Assembly: GCA_016716135.1 (NCBI GenBank)
Contig: JADJWX010000013.1
Coordinates: 124,001-188,000, forward strand
DNA: 64,000 bases
From: Lewinellaceae bacterium
GTDB lineage: Bacteria; Bacteroidota; Bacteroidia; Chitinophagales; Saprospiraceae
Direction of reading: 5' to 3'
This document shows positions 59,001 to 64,000 of the stretch, one piece after another. Position 1 is the stretch's first letter, and every line of letters begins with the position of its first letter. A model generated the notes under the pieces. The model had not been told where the DNA came from. It worked only from the letters and a program-made list of their open reading frames with translations, and made no database searches. Made by a program: the position numbers and the translations under genes.

Positions 59001-60811
59001 TTGCGGGTGGCACGCCGAGCGCCTTCGACTTCCGTCCGGTGCCGGCCAACCAGAAGTACGGCTTCACGATCCAGAACACGGTGAGCGGCAACAACAAGAC
59101 AGCTTGCGTGCGCTGGAACACCATCCAGCAGCCGAACAACTACGTGGTACCGCAGTTGCCGTACGGCACGCACAAGATCAAGTGGGTAATCATGGACGGT
59201 TGCGGCAACGAAGAAGTTTGTGAATACACATTTGAAGTTAAAGATTGCAAGAAGCCGACGGTGGTGTGCATCAACGGCCTGAGCGTGAACATCATGCCGA
59301 CGCAGATGATCGCGCTGTGGGATACGGACTTTTTGCAGTACACGGAAGATAACTGCACGCCGGCGAACAAACTCGTTACGGCCATCCGTAAATCGGGTAC
59401 CGGCACGGGCTTCCCGCTGAACCCGGACGGCACGCCGCAGAAGAGCGTGACCTTCACCTGTGCGGAACTGGGTACGCAGTTCGTGGAATTGTGGTCAATT
59501 GATCTGGCCGGCAATGCCGACTACTGCGAGACCTACGTGATCGTCCAGGATAACATGGGCGTTTGCGGTATTGGTAACGGCAGTGTAGCCGGTGCGCTGA
59601 AAACAGAGCAAAACAACGGTTTGGAAGATGCAACCGTGAGTTTGTCGGGCAGCCACCCTGCCTTGCCAGGCGGCGGTATGTTTGATATCACGGACCAAAA
59701 TGGTAAATACATTTTGAATGCAATTCCGCTTGCCGGCGACTTTACGATCACACCGATGAAAGACAACGATCCGCTGAACGGCGTATCGACCTTTGACCTG
59801 GTGCTGATCAACAAGCACATCCTTGGCCTTGAGCCGCTGAACACGCCGTACAAAATGATCGCAGCGGATGCTAACAACAGCCGTTCGATCACGACGTTCG
59901 ACATTGTTGAGTTGCGCAAGTTGATCCTGGGTATCTACACGGAGTTGCCGAACAACACGTCGTGGCGCTTTGTAGACAAGGCGTACACGTTCCCGAACCA
60001 GAACAATCCGTTTGCGACGATCTTCCCGGAAACGATCCAGATTGCGAATATGCTAGCCAGCATGAACGACGAGGACTTCGTATCGGTCAAGACGGGTGAC
60101 GTGAACGGCAACGCCGTGACGAGCAGCCTGATGAGCACGGAAGACCGCACGAGCGGCGAGTTGCTCTTCGACGTAACGCCGACTGGTAGTCGGCAGGAAG
60201 TCAAGGCAGGCGAAGTCTTCACGGTGAATTTCAACGCAGCGGAAAAAGTAAGCGGCTACCAGTTCACGCTCCAGTTCCCGAATCTGGAGGTGCTCGATGT
60301 TGCACCGGGTACGGAAATGACCATGACGAACTTCGGCGTGTTCAACGACAAGCACAGCCTGACCACCTCGTTCGACAACGAGCGCGTAGCGGGTGAATTT
60401 GCGGTGACGTTCCGTGCGAAAAAGGCGGGTGCTTTGCGTGAAATGCTCAAAGTATCGAGCCAGATCACGAAAGCAGAAGGTTACAAGGCAAATGAGCAGT
60501 TGTCCATCGCCCTGCGTTTCAATGGTGACCAGCCGGTGATCGTAGGTCAGGGCTTCGAGTTGTACCAGAACCAGCCCAACCCCTGGGTACACCACACGCA
60601 GATCGGCTTTTACCTGCCGGAAGCCAGCGAGGCTACGCTGACGGTGTTCGACGAAGCGGGTCGCGTGCTGTACGGCACTACGGGCGATTTTGGCAAGGGT
60701 TACAATGCCTTCAACCTGGATCGGGCGGTGTTGAATACAACCGGCGTGCTGTTCTACAAAGTGGAAACGGCTACCGATAGTGCAGTTAAAACGATGATTC
60801 AGACGAAGTAA
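49985..60811 (+). CDS. giant T9SS adhesin 3, main piece
   Basis: About 3,600 residues; the true frame joins at ~50080, and the listed start is only the first in-frame start codon. Order: continuation of the beta-helix region to about 51840 (ends D-M-G-A-D-E-G-E); Ig/FN3-like domains (about 51850-53480); SprB/PKD-like repeats including V-x-P-T-T-C-L-A-A-D-G-S-I-D (about 53480-54190); five PKD-like repeats (54521-55910); two further Ig-like domains; then the shared C-terminal module from V-C-N-D-N-V-Q-V at about 56476. The module has dockerin-like (59760-59940) and cohesin-like (60200-60530) parts and the sorting domain Y-Q-N-Q-P-N-P-W (about 60560). The joined protein is about 3,836 residues. 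Secreted surface adhesin by inference. Confidence 0.9.
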   Translation: MGQTRSTNFTAIPFKIVMPVSPSMAMPRLLPFDLGDTGNDVGGTALATGNTILNFGGGTSATTNSTGVYSSGQWDYNCSYNTINNNDGGGVNHPSILRGIFMDAAVSASATASFNNITIHGGGTTSQISFIQNSSGSTPAGNTININNNTCTGDYLTATSGVFYGLYNNATAAVVNIQNNTISNVMYGGLGQTGTGANYMIYHSVSNAGLTLNITNNSVTNYSRLGTTGGTTIGIYVSTGTGGMMVNVLNNTVDNLSIDGTGTSSILYGIQTSTGTITCNNNTVSNLNVLKTTGTSAMYGIYNIGSPVDENFNNNTVRDLTHAGTGIVYGIYLNTTTGTRTFSFNTIYNITGGGTTIAGSNQLSSSPNIFKNKIYNIQSTSSGAPTVSGLILGSVGTAGMANVYNNLIGDIKAPNASSSSATAPTLRGINVTATTTNSMINLSYNTVYLNGSSTGANFATAALYRSASATATTGDLTLLNNIFINLSTPSGTGNTVAYHRSSTALDNYNVASNNNLFYAGTPGAANLIFFDGTNASQTLSDFKVAVAPRETNSVSENLTFLSTSGTSADFLHLDPAVPTQVESGGVNVAGITDDFDGVIRQGNPGYLGTGSAPDMGADEGEFIGVDLSGPSISYDLLPNSICLTPYTLNAEITDATGVNTSGGTKPRLWYKKSTENNALPATNTAADNGWKYVEASNASSPFTFTIDYSLLNSPIANGDVIEYFVVAQDIVMPPNVGTNIAIYNGGFVPASVALDAAAFPVSGVNSYSLLTLPATVTSLASKTTVCISSDIVLSLGGDPVDGAEFQWESSPAGANSWSPIIGATTATYTVSGVNTSTDFRCVISCGGTPIGASPSTPVSVLVNSPGVVSTTPGTECGPGPVSVTLEATATVGATLNWYDVPTGGTEIGTGPVFMTPPISMTTTYYVAASEGGGTASGGQPTPLPASTGFAGNNYGLVFDAVEEFTLNTVDVYSTAAGGSITIELTDASNNVLQTAGPFVIPAGTGTTLAGGATPTTFILDFVIPPGTDYRLRSASHTGNIIRDNPIGANYSYPIAIGSAGNLTAGLLSGAPNTNTYYYFFNWQISTGCESPRVPVVATIVNDPPVCPANFAVCIDAPAFVLTGATPDGGTYSGNGVSNGMFNPAAAGVGTHTITYTSCSLNCTFDITVNPAPTASISIAETSGTTNNDGVLCQGASATLTASGGTSYAWSTLETEAAISVSSAGTYTVTVTNANGCTSTASVTIVVNALPVVMITPSDLTICAGQTGVLTASGATSYLWSPGGETTAAINVTASGAYAVVGTDVNGCTGSANASVTVNPAPELSQISVQPTTCLAADGSIDLMVSGTGPFTYNWATSNGSGLVQGLEDQSGLTVGTYDVTVTNTSDCSATLSIALVGPGNCDACPGISTLVADPLAACVNQTVSLTASGLVDMGDIYGIVFKYSTTALVDPYTGGTTIATIPNSSLGGGGTMATTTTSFPTGNDYFIYAILDVLPTDPTCRPSQQISLTVLEYPTANPVTNQAVCNGSATAAVNFTSPNPGTVFNWTNNNTSIGLAASGTGDIASFVGVNNGTAPVVALISVTPVQASTSGTTCEGDPITFTITVNPTPSVNVVSNQVRCNGTATAAVTFSGPVAGTTYAWTNDNTAIGLAAAGTGNIASFTATNATLAPITATITVTPSANGCPGAPIQFTITVNPTPTVAAVSNQTLCGGSATTAVAFSGTVPGTTFNWTNSAPSIGLAASGSGNIASFTATNTGGTPVVATITVTPVFTANGLSCSGTPVVFTITVNPTAQVNQPANVVTCGGASTVVNFTTTTPGTTYTWTNSNTAIGLAAGGSGNISFTAATVLAQTVATIVVTPSYINGGVSCPGTPRTFTITVNPLPTVDPVGSQTMCSGTATTAVTFTGSLPGTVFQWTNDNPSIGLAASGSGNIASFITQNTSPDVQVATITVTPVFNVTGGSCPGTPISFTITVYPLPIVNVGADVTICENQVANLTAQLGGGATGGTWSGGAGTFGNANSATTTYTPALSEYGTTFTLTFMSNDPAGPCPAVSDALQMTVNTLPVVFAGEDVKVCPGQTLSLASLGATITANGSGVTTGMWSTSGTGTFQPSASFPGATTYVPSAADYAAGFVNLTLTSADPAGPCMSVNDVVRLGFKANQAAVCNDNVQVSLDGDGVVEVEPDMVLEGTYDEEFYTVAVYVNNVSIGNTVNCSHVGKTLQVRVTDNCTNNYCWGTIKVEDKWAPKLTCSNINVICAVTNYTPNYLQNVLGIQNAFPVVEENCPPATLSYVDDWVALTCDDPYTARIHRTWTAEDASGNLGTCLQIIYLDRRHVTDVQFPADVTINCDANGVNTTPASTGSPYLVAFGQNWPLGPTTGTCELQTAYVDQVLPVCDGTYKILRTWTVYDWCLPTSPTPPANPAYFIQVIKVVDETGPTIACPANLTVSTDPFTCCGSPNLPDVLVEDACSRVNNATARIVVRDPVTNQVLETHDLNGSLQNFAGNNLWEPDTLAVYGFVPCLPLGGHTVTYTVEDDCGNTSSCTFRLTIDDGTPPVAACDEFTQVSLGVTGEVFINATTFDDGSYDNCSSVAFKARRMDSNSCQTNSQFHDQVKFCCSDINDTVTVILRVYDVDVPTGSVSLTFEENNSNECMVQVYVDDKLKPTCVAPANVTVSCENFDPSLWAYGFATSDDNCCVDTITATNNFTFFDTLCSKGTITRTFRAFDCGGLSTQCTQRIFVNYEQDYWLKFPNDVIVTVCNASGNYGEPEFNGEDCELLGVSFEDEIFTVVPDACFKIERTWTIINWCTYSPNQPCVEVPNPNPNATTNNPANLVGPTIAPLGTPLPWQPTNVRVNPTDPQTLNYSVFYHGGTYTNYATNQQVTVPGIANNNCFKYKQIIKIIDGQKPVVDNCPTSPVEVCDLTANDPQFWNESYWYDNQTMSHDLCEAPTDLCITATDLCSGSNISIRYILFLDLNGDGVMETVVSSTNPPGYNNVQFGNAANPNFAGGTPSAFDFRPVPANQKYGFTIQNTVSGNNKTACVRWNTIQQPNNYVVPQLPYGTHKIKWVIMDGCGNEEVCEYTFEVKDCKKPTVVCINGLSVNIMPTQMIALWDTDFLQYTEDNCTPANKLVTAIRKSGTGTGFPLNPDGTPQKSVTFTCAELGTQFVELWSIDLAGNADYCETYVIVQDNMGVCGIGNGSVAGALKTEQNNGLEDATVSLSGSHPALPGGGMFDITDQNGKYILNAIPLAGDFTITPMKDNDPLNGVSTFDLVLINKHILGLEPLNTPYKMIAADANNSRSITTFDIVELRKLILGIYTELPNNTSWRFVDKAYTFPNQNNPFATIFPETIQIANMLASMNDEDFVSVKTGDVNGNAVTSSLMSTEDRTSGELLFDVTPTGSRQEVKAGEVFTVNFNAAEKVSGYQFTLQFPNLEVLDVAPGTEMTMTNFGVFNDKHSLTTSFDNERVAGEFAVTFRAKKAGALREMLKVSSQITKAEGYKANEQLSIALRFNGDQPVIVGQGFELYQNQPNPWVHHTQIGFYLPEASEATLTVFDEAGRVLYGTTGDFGKGYNAFNLDRAVLNTTGVLFYKVETATDSAVKTMIQTK
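54521..55910 (+). repeat. five PKD-like repeats in adhesin 3
   Basis: Five ~280-bp units with C-x-G-x-[AS]-T-x-[AV]-V-x-F, G-T-x-[FY]-x-W-T-N, S/A-I-G-L-A-A-x-G-x-G-[ND]-I-[AS] and F-T-I-T-V-[NY]-P. They are degenerate at the DNA level. Confidence 0.85.
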
Positions 60812-60853
60812 CCCGAACCTCCGGTTCGGCGCGAACCAATGGTTCGCGATACG

Positions 60854-60895
60854 CCGCCCTGTTTCCCGTCGATTTGGGAGACAGGGCGGTTTTTT
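60854..60895 (+). terminator. rho-independent terminator of adhesin 3
   Basis: CCGCCCTGT/ACAGGGCGG stem, extended inward by TTCCC/GGGAG pairing, followed by six T residues, 43 bp after the adhesin 3 stop. Confidence 0.92.
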
Positions 60896-60953
60896 GTGAC
60901 ACATTTGCACTAAATGGAAAGCAAAAGGCAGATCGTACTATTTTTTATTTTAG

Positions 60954-61265
60954 GGTAATGACAATTGCTATGACCCCGCCCTGCTTGCTTTTTCGGCACA
61001 AGACAGCACAACTGGCTTGATTGGTTTATATCCCAATCCGAACGCAGGAATGTTCGCCGTAGAAATGCGCGGATTGCCGCAAGCGGAAGTTGCCTGTCGG
61101 TTGTCTGATACTTTAGGGCAACTGGTAAAAACCGAAACGCTGAACTTTGGCACCGGTTCGTTGAATCACAGGTTTGCATACCCGGATTTGCCCTCGGCGG
61201 TGTATATGCTGGAAATCCGGTCGGGGCTTCGAGCGCATCTGGAGAAAGTGCTGATTGATCGTTAG
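60954..61265 (+). pseudogene. T9SS sorting-domain remnant of a lost secreted protein
   Basis: An open frame of about 103 codons with no start codon near its beginning, bounded upstream by an in-frame TAG at 60951. It reads G-N-D-N-C-Y-D-P-A-L-L-A-F as a linker, then a complete type A sorting domain (L-Y-P-N-P-N-A-G-M-F at about 61023, ending V-L-I-D-R). A secreted protein cannot consist only of this domain, and no signal peptide precedes it. It is therefore a C-terminal remnant, probably from another adhesin deleted beside adhesin 3. An 82-residue product from the TTG at 61017 is possible but unlikely to be functional. Confidence 0.7.
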
Positions 61266-61421
61266 CGTGCACGTTTTTTAAACAAACAGGATTGAGCAGG
61301 TTGATTGTTTTTTCACATTGATCTGGTTTTTCCAGTTTGTTTTTGAAGACCCAATGCGAGCAGGCATAAAAAAAGTGCTTAATTTGTTTGATCTTTTTCC
61401 AGTCAAACTATCGATAAATCC

Positions 61422-61751
61422 ATGAAACGACTCTTAGAATTCACCCTGGAGGATGGCAACACCATTTGGGTGGAAGTTGATGAACCTGAGACGCAGGGAG
61501 GCGCTGCGCGCGTTAGCCGTAGTGATCAAAAAACCGTTGAAAAAGCAAACCAGAGTTTCGAAACCGCACTCGACAAAGTTAAACCCACGGCAAATGCAGT
61601 CATTGCCAAATTGCGAAGCCTGGTGGATGCGCCTGATGAAATATCTGTGGAATTCGGGCTAAAGTTCAGTGCCGAAGCAGGGGTTGTACTTGCTTCGGCC
61701 GGCATTGAAGCAAATTACAAAGTGACATTGAAATGGCAGAAGGACAAGTAA
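61422..61751 (+). CDS. Trypco1-like (CU044_2847 family) protein
   Basis: A 109-residue protein with the pattern of the CU044_2847/trypsin-co-occurring domain 1 family. It has an N-terminal strand pair (L-E-F-x-L-E-D-G-N-T-I-W-V-E-V-D), a central helix (F-E-T-A-L-D-K-V-K-P-T-A-N-A-V) and C-terminal strands V-E-F-G-L-K-F-S-A-E-A-G, then A-N-Y-K-V-T-L-K-W. Its stop lies 19 bases inside the next gene, which encodes a trypsin-like domain. This matches the known habit of the family of sitting beside protease or STAND-type conflict genes. It probably regulates or is processed by the neighbour; this is inferred from family context. Confidence 0.82.
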   Translation: MKRLLEFTLEDGNTIWVEVDEPETQGGAARVSRSDQKTVEKANQSFETALDKVKPTANAVIAKLRSLVDAPDEISVEFGLKFSAEAGVVLASAGIEANYKVTLKWQKDK

Positions 61752-64000
61752 AAACCCGGCTCCAGGATGTTCGAAATTTTACGGTTCAAATCCGCCATGG
61801 CGAGACGGATGAAATTGTCGGCACCGGGATAGCCATTTCGCTGGATGGTGATGTGGTGACTTGCCGGCATGTTTTTGAAGATGCAGTAGGCAAGGCCGGC
61901 GATCTGGAGCATGCGGAGGTGAACATCTACTACCCGCGGTCAACCAGTCGTAGTAAATCCCGACGGGCAAAATTGGCAGCTTATTTTTCGGATTCGGACG
62001 ACGATATTGTGTTGCTAAAGGCCATCGGAACATCTGCCCTGGCGCCGGAGCAAATAGCTATTGTGAGCGATGCCTGGCGTTCAGAAGGCAACAACTTTCG
62101 CAGCTACGGTTATCGCAGCCTGAGCCAGTTTGATGCCGGTTGGGCCGATGGCAATATCATGGGCAGTGTGGAAAGTCCTCAGGGCGTACGCTTGCAGCTC
62201 GAGCCGGTCCAATTGGATTCCAAGCATGTGAATCACGGCATGAGCGGAGCCGCCGTGCTCGATACGCGGAGAAATCTGGTAGTTGGCATCATTTCCATGA
62301 CGTATTTCTCCGATAAGTACGGTAAGGACCGAGATACCGGGTGGGCTGTCAATACGCACATCCTAACTTTTGATCCGCTGAAAATGCCTATTTACGACGG
62401 CGAATTTTTGGAGATGAAAGCCCCGGCAAAACCTTCGGAAGAAATATTGGTCGAGGCTGGGAAATCGGTAGGCCAAAATCTGAAACTAACCGAATATGCC
62501 GCGCCGCTCCCACCTGAGGAGTGGGTGGGCCGTACAGAATTGCTCCGGTACCTGAATCAGGACTGGGTAGCCCCCAATATCAAGGTTGCTGGTCTGATTG
62601 GTTTTGGTGGCGAGGGCAAAAGCAGCCTGGCTGCCCGTTGGATTGCCGAGTTGTTGCAAAAATCCGGGCAACAGCCACCCGACGGCTTGTTTTGGTGGTC
62701 GTTTTACGACCGGCGCAGCGTCGACGAGTTCTTCGAAGCCGCTCTGCGCTATTTGAGTGGTGGTGACGATGATCTCCTTCAGCGCTGCAAATCGCCTAAT
62801 GCCCGTGCGCATCTGATTGCCTGTATGTTATATAGCGGCCGTTATCTTTTTGTGCTCGATGGCCTGGAGGTATTGCAGCAGCAGGAAGGCGACAATTATG
62901 GCGCTTTCAACAGCGAGGATTTGCGCCAGTTTCTGGAATATTTCAGCGCTACCGAACATGCCTCGTTTTGCCTGATCACAAGCCGCGCACCGGTTTCCGA
63001 CCTGATGGACAGTACCAGCTACAGGCACCACGATGTGGCCCGGCTAACGGCAAACGAAGGTTGCGCGCTTTTGAAAAATATAGGCGTCACAGGCGCCGAG
63101 GCGGAACTGAAAAAAGCCGTCGAACTCTGGGATGGCCATGCGCTTACCTTGAGCCTGATCGGCGCCTACCTGGCCAAGGCGCACAATGGCGACATTGCTC
63201 ATCTTGGCGATATTGAGCCGCCAACGGCCGCCGAGCCGCGCTATGACCGCGTCCACCGGATATTGCGGCGGTACGACGAACACCTTAACGCTGATGAACG
63301 GGCTTTTCTGCAGGTATTCAGCGCTTTCCGCATTCCCGTTACCGAGGCTGCCCTGGAAGATGTTTTTCGTAAAAAAACAAAAAACTCCGCGCTGAATGCA
63401 CCCGTCGCTGAGCTGGATGAAACTGGCTTCAAAACGCTCCTGGATCATTTGCAGCGCTACCGAATTTTGCGGTACGACCCCCTGGAGAAATACTATACGA
63501 CGCATCCGCTGATCCGGGCGCATTATAGTGCGGTGCTTGCGCGTGCGGATGTTGAAAAACGGAGTGATTTACACTGGCACATTGCAGATTTTTACCTTGC
63601 TTCGGGTGGTGAATTATCCACCTATCCCAGTTTGGAGGACCTGGCGCCATACATCGAAGCGGTGCACCACGGGTGTGTTTCGGGAAGATACGATGACGCC
63701 GGGCATATTTACTGGAAACGTATTTTACAGGATGAACGTAAGGTGCTGACCTATCAGTTGGGAGCTTATGAAACCAATTTGAATGTGATACGCGATTTTT
63801 TTCCGGATCACGACACTTCCAAAAAACCACAATTGAACGACCCGGTGGGGAATATCTGGTTAGTCAATGAATTCGGTTATGGGTTGATGAGCCTGGGCCG
63901 GTTAAATGAAGTTGCTCCATTTTATGAAAGCACGATTAAACAATCACTGGATCATCCTGAATACTGGCGAGAAACGCCAATAGCCTACTGTAACCTGGCT
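61733..64000 (+). CDS. trypsin-like protease / STAND NTPase fusion, 3' truncated
   Basis: An open frame of 756 codons from the ATG at 61733 to the window end. Residues ~1-230 form a trypsin-like serine protease with likely triad His46 (T-C-R-H-V-F), Asp91 (D-D-D-I-V-L-L) and Ser171 (H-G-M-S-G-A-A-V). A linker leads to a STAND-type P-loop NTPase: Walker A G-F-G-G-E-G-K-S-S near residue 290 and Walker B Y-L-F-V-L-D-G near 372-377. A T-S-R-A motif, helical ARC2-like regions and the start of TPR-like repeats follow. This architecture belongs to NTP-dependent conflict or defence systems where the NTPase gates the effector. It overlaps the Trypco1 gene by 19 bases. The C-terminus lies outside the window. 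Confidence 0.88.
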   Translation, partial: MAEGQVKTRLQDVRNFTVQIRHGETDEIVGTGIAISLDGDVVTCRHVFEDAVGKAGDLEHAEVNIYYPRSTSRSKSRRAKLAAYFSDSDDDIVLLKAIGTSALAPEQIAIVSDAWRSEGNNFRSYGYRSLSQFDAGWADGNIMGSVESPQGVRLQLEPVQLDSKHVNHGMSGAAVLDTRRNLVVGIISMTYFSDKYGKDRDTGWAVNTHILTFDPLKMPIYDGEFLEMKAPAKPSEEILVEAGKSVGQNLKLTEYAAPLPPEEWVGRTELLRYLNQDWVAPNIKVAGLIGFGGEGKSSLAARWIAELLQKSGQQPPDGLFWWSFYDRRSVDEFFEAALRYLSGGDDDLLQRCKSPNARAHLIACMLYSGRYLFVLDGLEVLQQQEGDNYGAFNSEDLRQFLEYFSATEHASFCLITSRAPVSDLMDSTSYRHHDVARLTANEGCALLKNIGVTGAEAELKKAVELWDGHALTLSLIGAYLAKAHNGDIAHLGDIEPPTAAEPRYDRVHRILRRYDEHLNADERAFLQVFSAFRIPVTEAALEDVFRKKTKNSALNAPVAELDETGFKTLLDHLQRYRILRYDPLEKYYTTHPLIRAHYSAVLARADVEKRSDLHWHIADFYLASGGELSTYPSLEDLAPYIEAVHHGCVSGRYDDAGHIYWKRILQDERKVLTYQLGAYETNLNVIRDFFPDHDTSKKPQLNDPVGNIWLVNEFGYGLMSLGRLNEVAPFYESTIKQSLDHPEYWRETPIAYCNLA

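Overview
The window looks like part of a Bacteroidota chromosome, most likely from the Saprospiria (Saprospira/Haliscomenobacter/Lewinella type). The evidence is several giant secreted proteins ending in a type IX secretion (T9SS) type A sorting domain, a hybrid two-component regulator (HTCS) with a Reg_prop/Y_Y_Y sensor and AraC output, an Omp28-type lipoprotein beside a DUF6029 outer-membrane protein, A-rich leaders without strong Shine-Dalgarno sites, and TAnnTTTG-like promoter elements. No rRNA, tRNA, CRISPR array or insertion sequence was seen.

Layout. 0-6.2 kb is ordinary chromosome: the 3' part of a DUF58 gene, three small paralogous two-helix membrane proteins, a 30-bp perfect inverted repeat between convergent genes, then on the minus strand acyl-CoA dehydrogenase, Omp28-like lipoprotein and DUF6029 protein. 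7-27 kb holds four paralogous ~500-residue helical-solenoid proteins of no family I recognise (A, B, C, D). Near them are three tiny ORFs (28-35 residues) that share only a C-terminal [VI]I[VI]D-x-[TS]-x-V ending, two ~140-residue proteins with a PSxNCxGxGIC motif, two related palindromic intergenic repeats, the first T9SS adhesin (12.4-17.4 kb) and one HTCS. 27-60.8 kb is almost filled by two giant T9SS adhesin genes. The first (26983-48567) reconstructs to about 7,194 residues and carries 11 GEVED repeats and 21 HYR-like repeats. The second (49300-60811) reconstructs to about 3,836 residues, with a beta-helix N-terminus and PKD/SprB-like repeats. Three single-base indels interrupt these two reading frames. 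60.9-61.3 kb holds a decayed T9SS C-terminal fragment. 61.4-64 kb starts a conflict-type module: a Trypco1-like protein overlapping a trypsin-like/STAND NTPase protein that runs off the window.

How the parts may fit together. The order solenoid protein, tiny peptide ORF(s), PSxNC protein, giant adhesin occurs twice (6.96-17.4 kb and 23.66-48.6 kb). This suggests a duplicated functional cassette. One hypothesis is that the solenoids bind the tiny peptides, in the manner of TPR peptide receptors, and control or assist production of the adjacent adhesin. An alternative is that the peptides are RiPP-like precursors. Neither is shown by the sequence; the repeated order and the shared peptide ending are. 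The three adhesins share a ~1,430-residue C-terminal module with dockerin-like, cohesin-like and T9SS sorting parts, consistent with large cell-surface adhesins.
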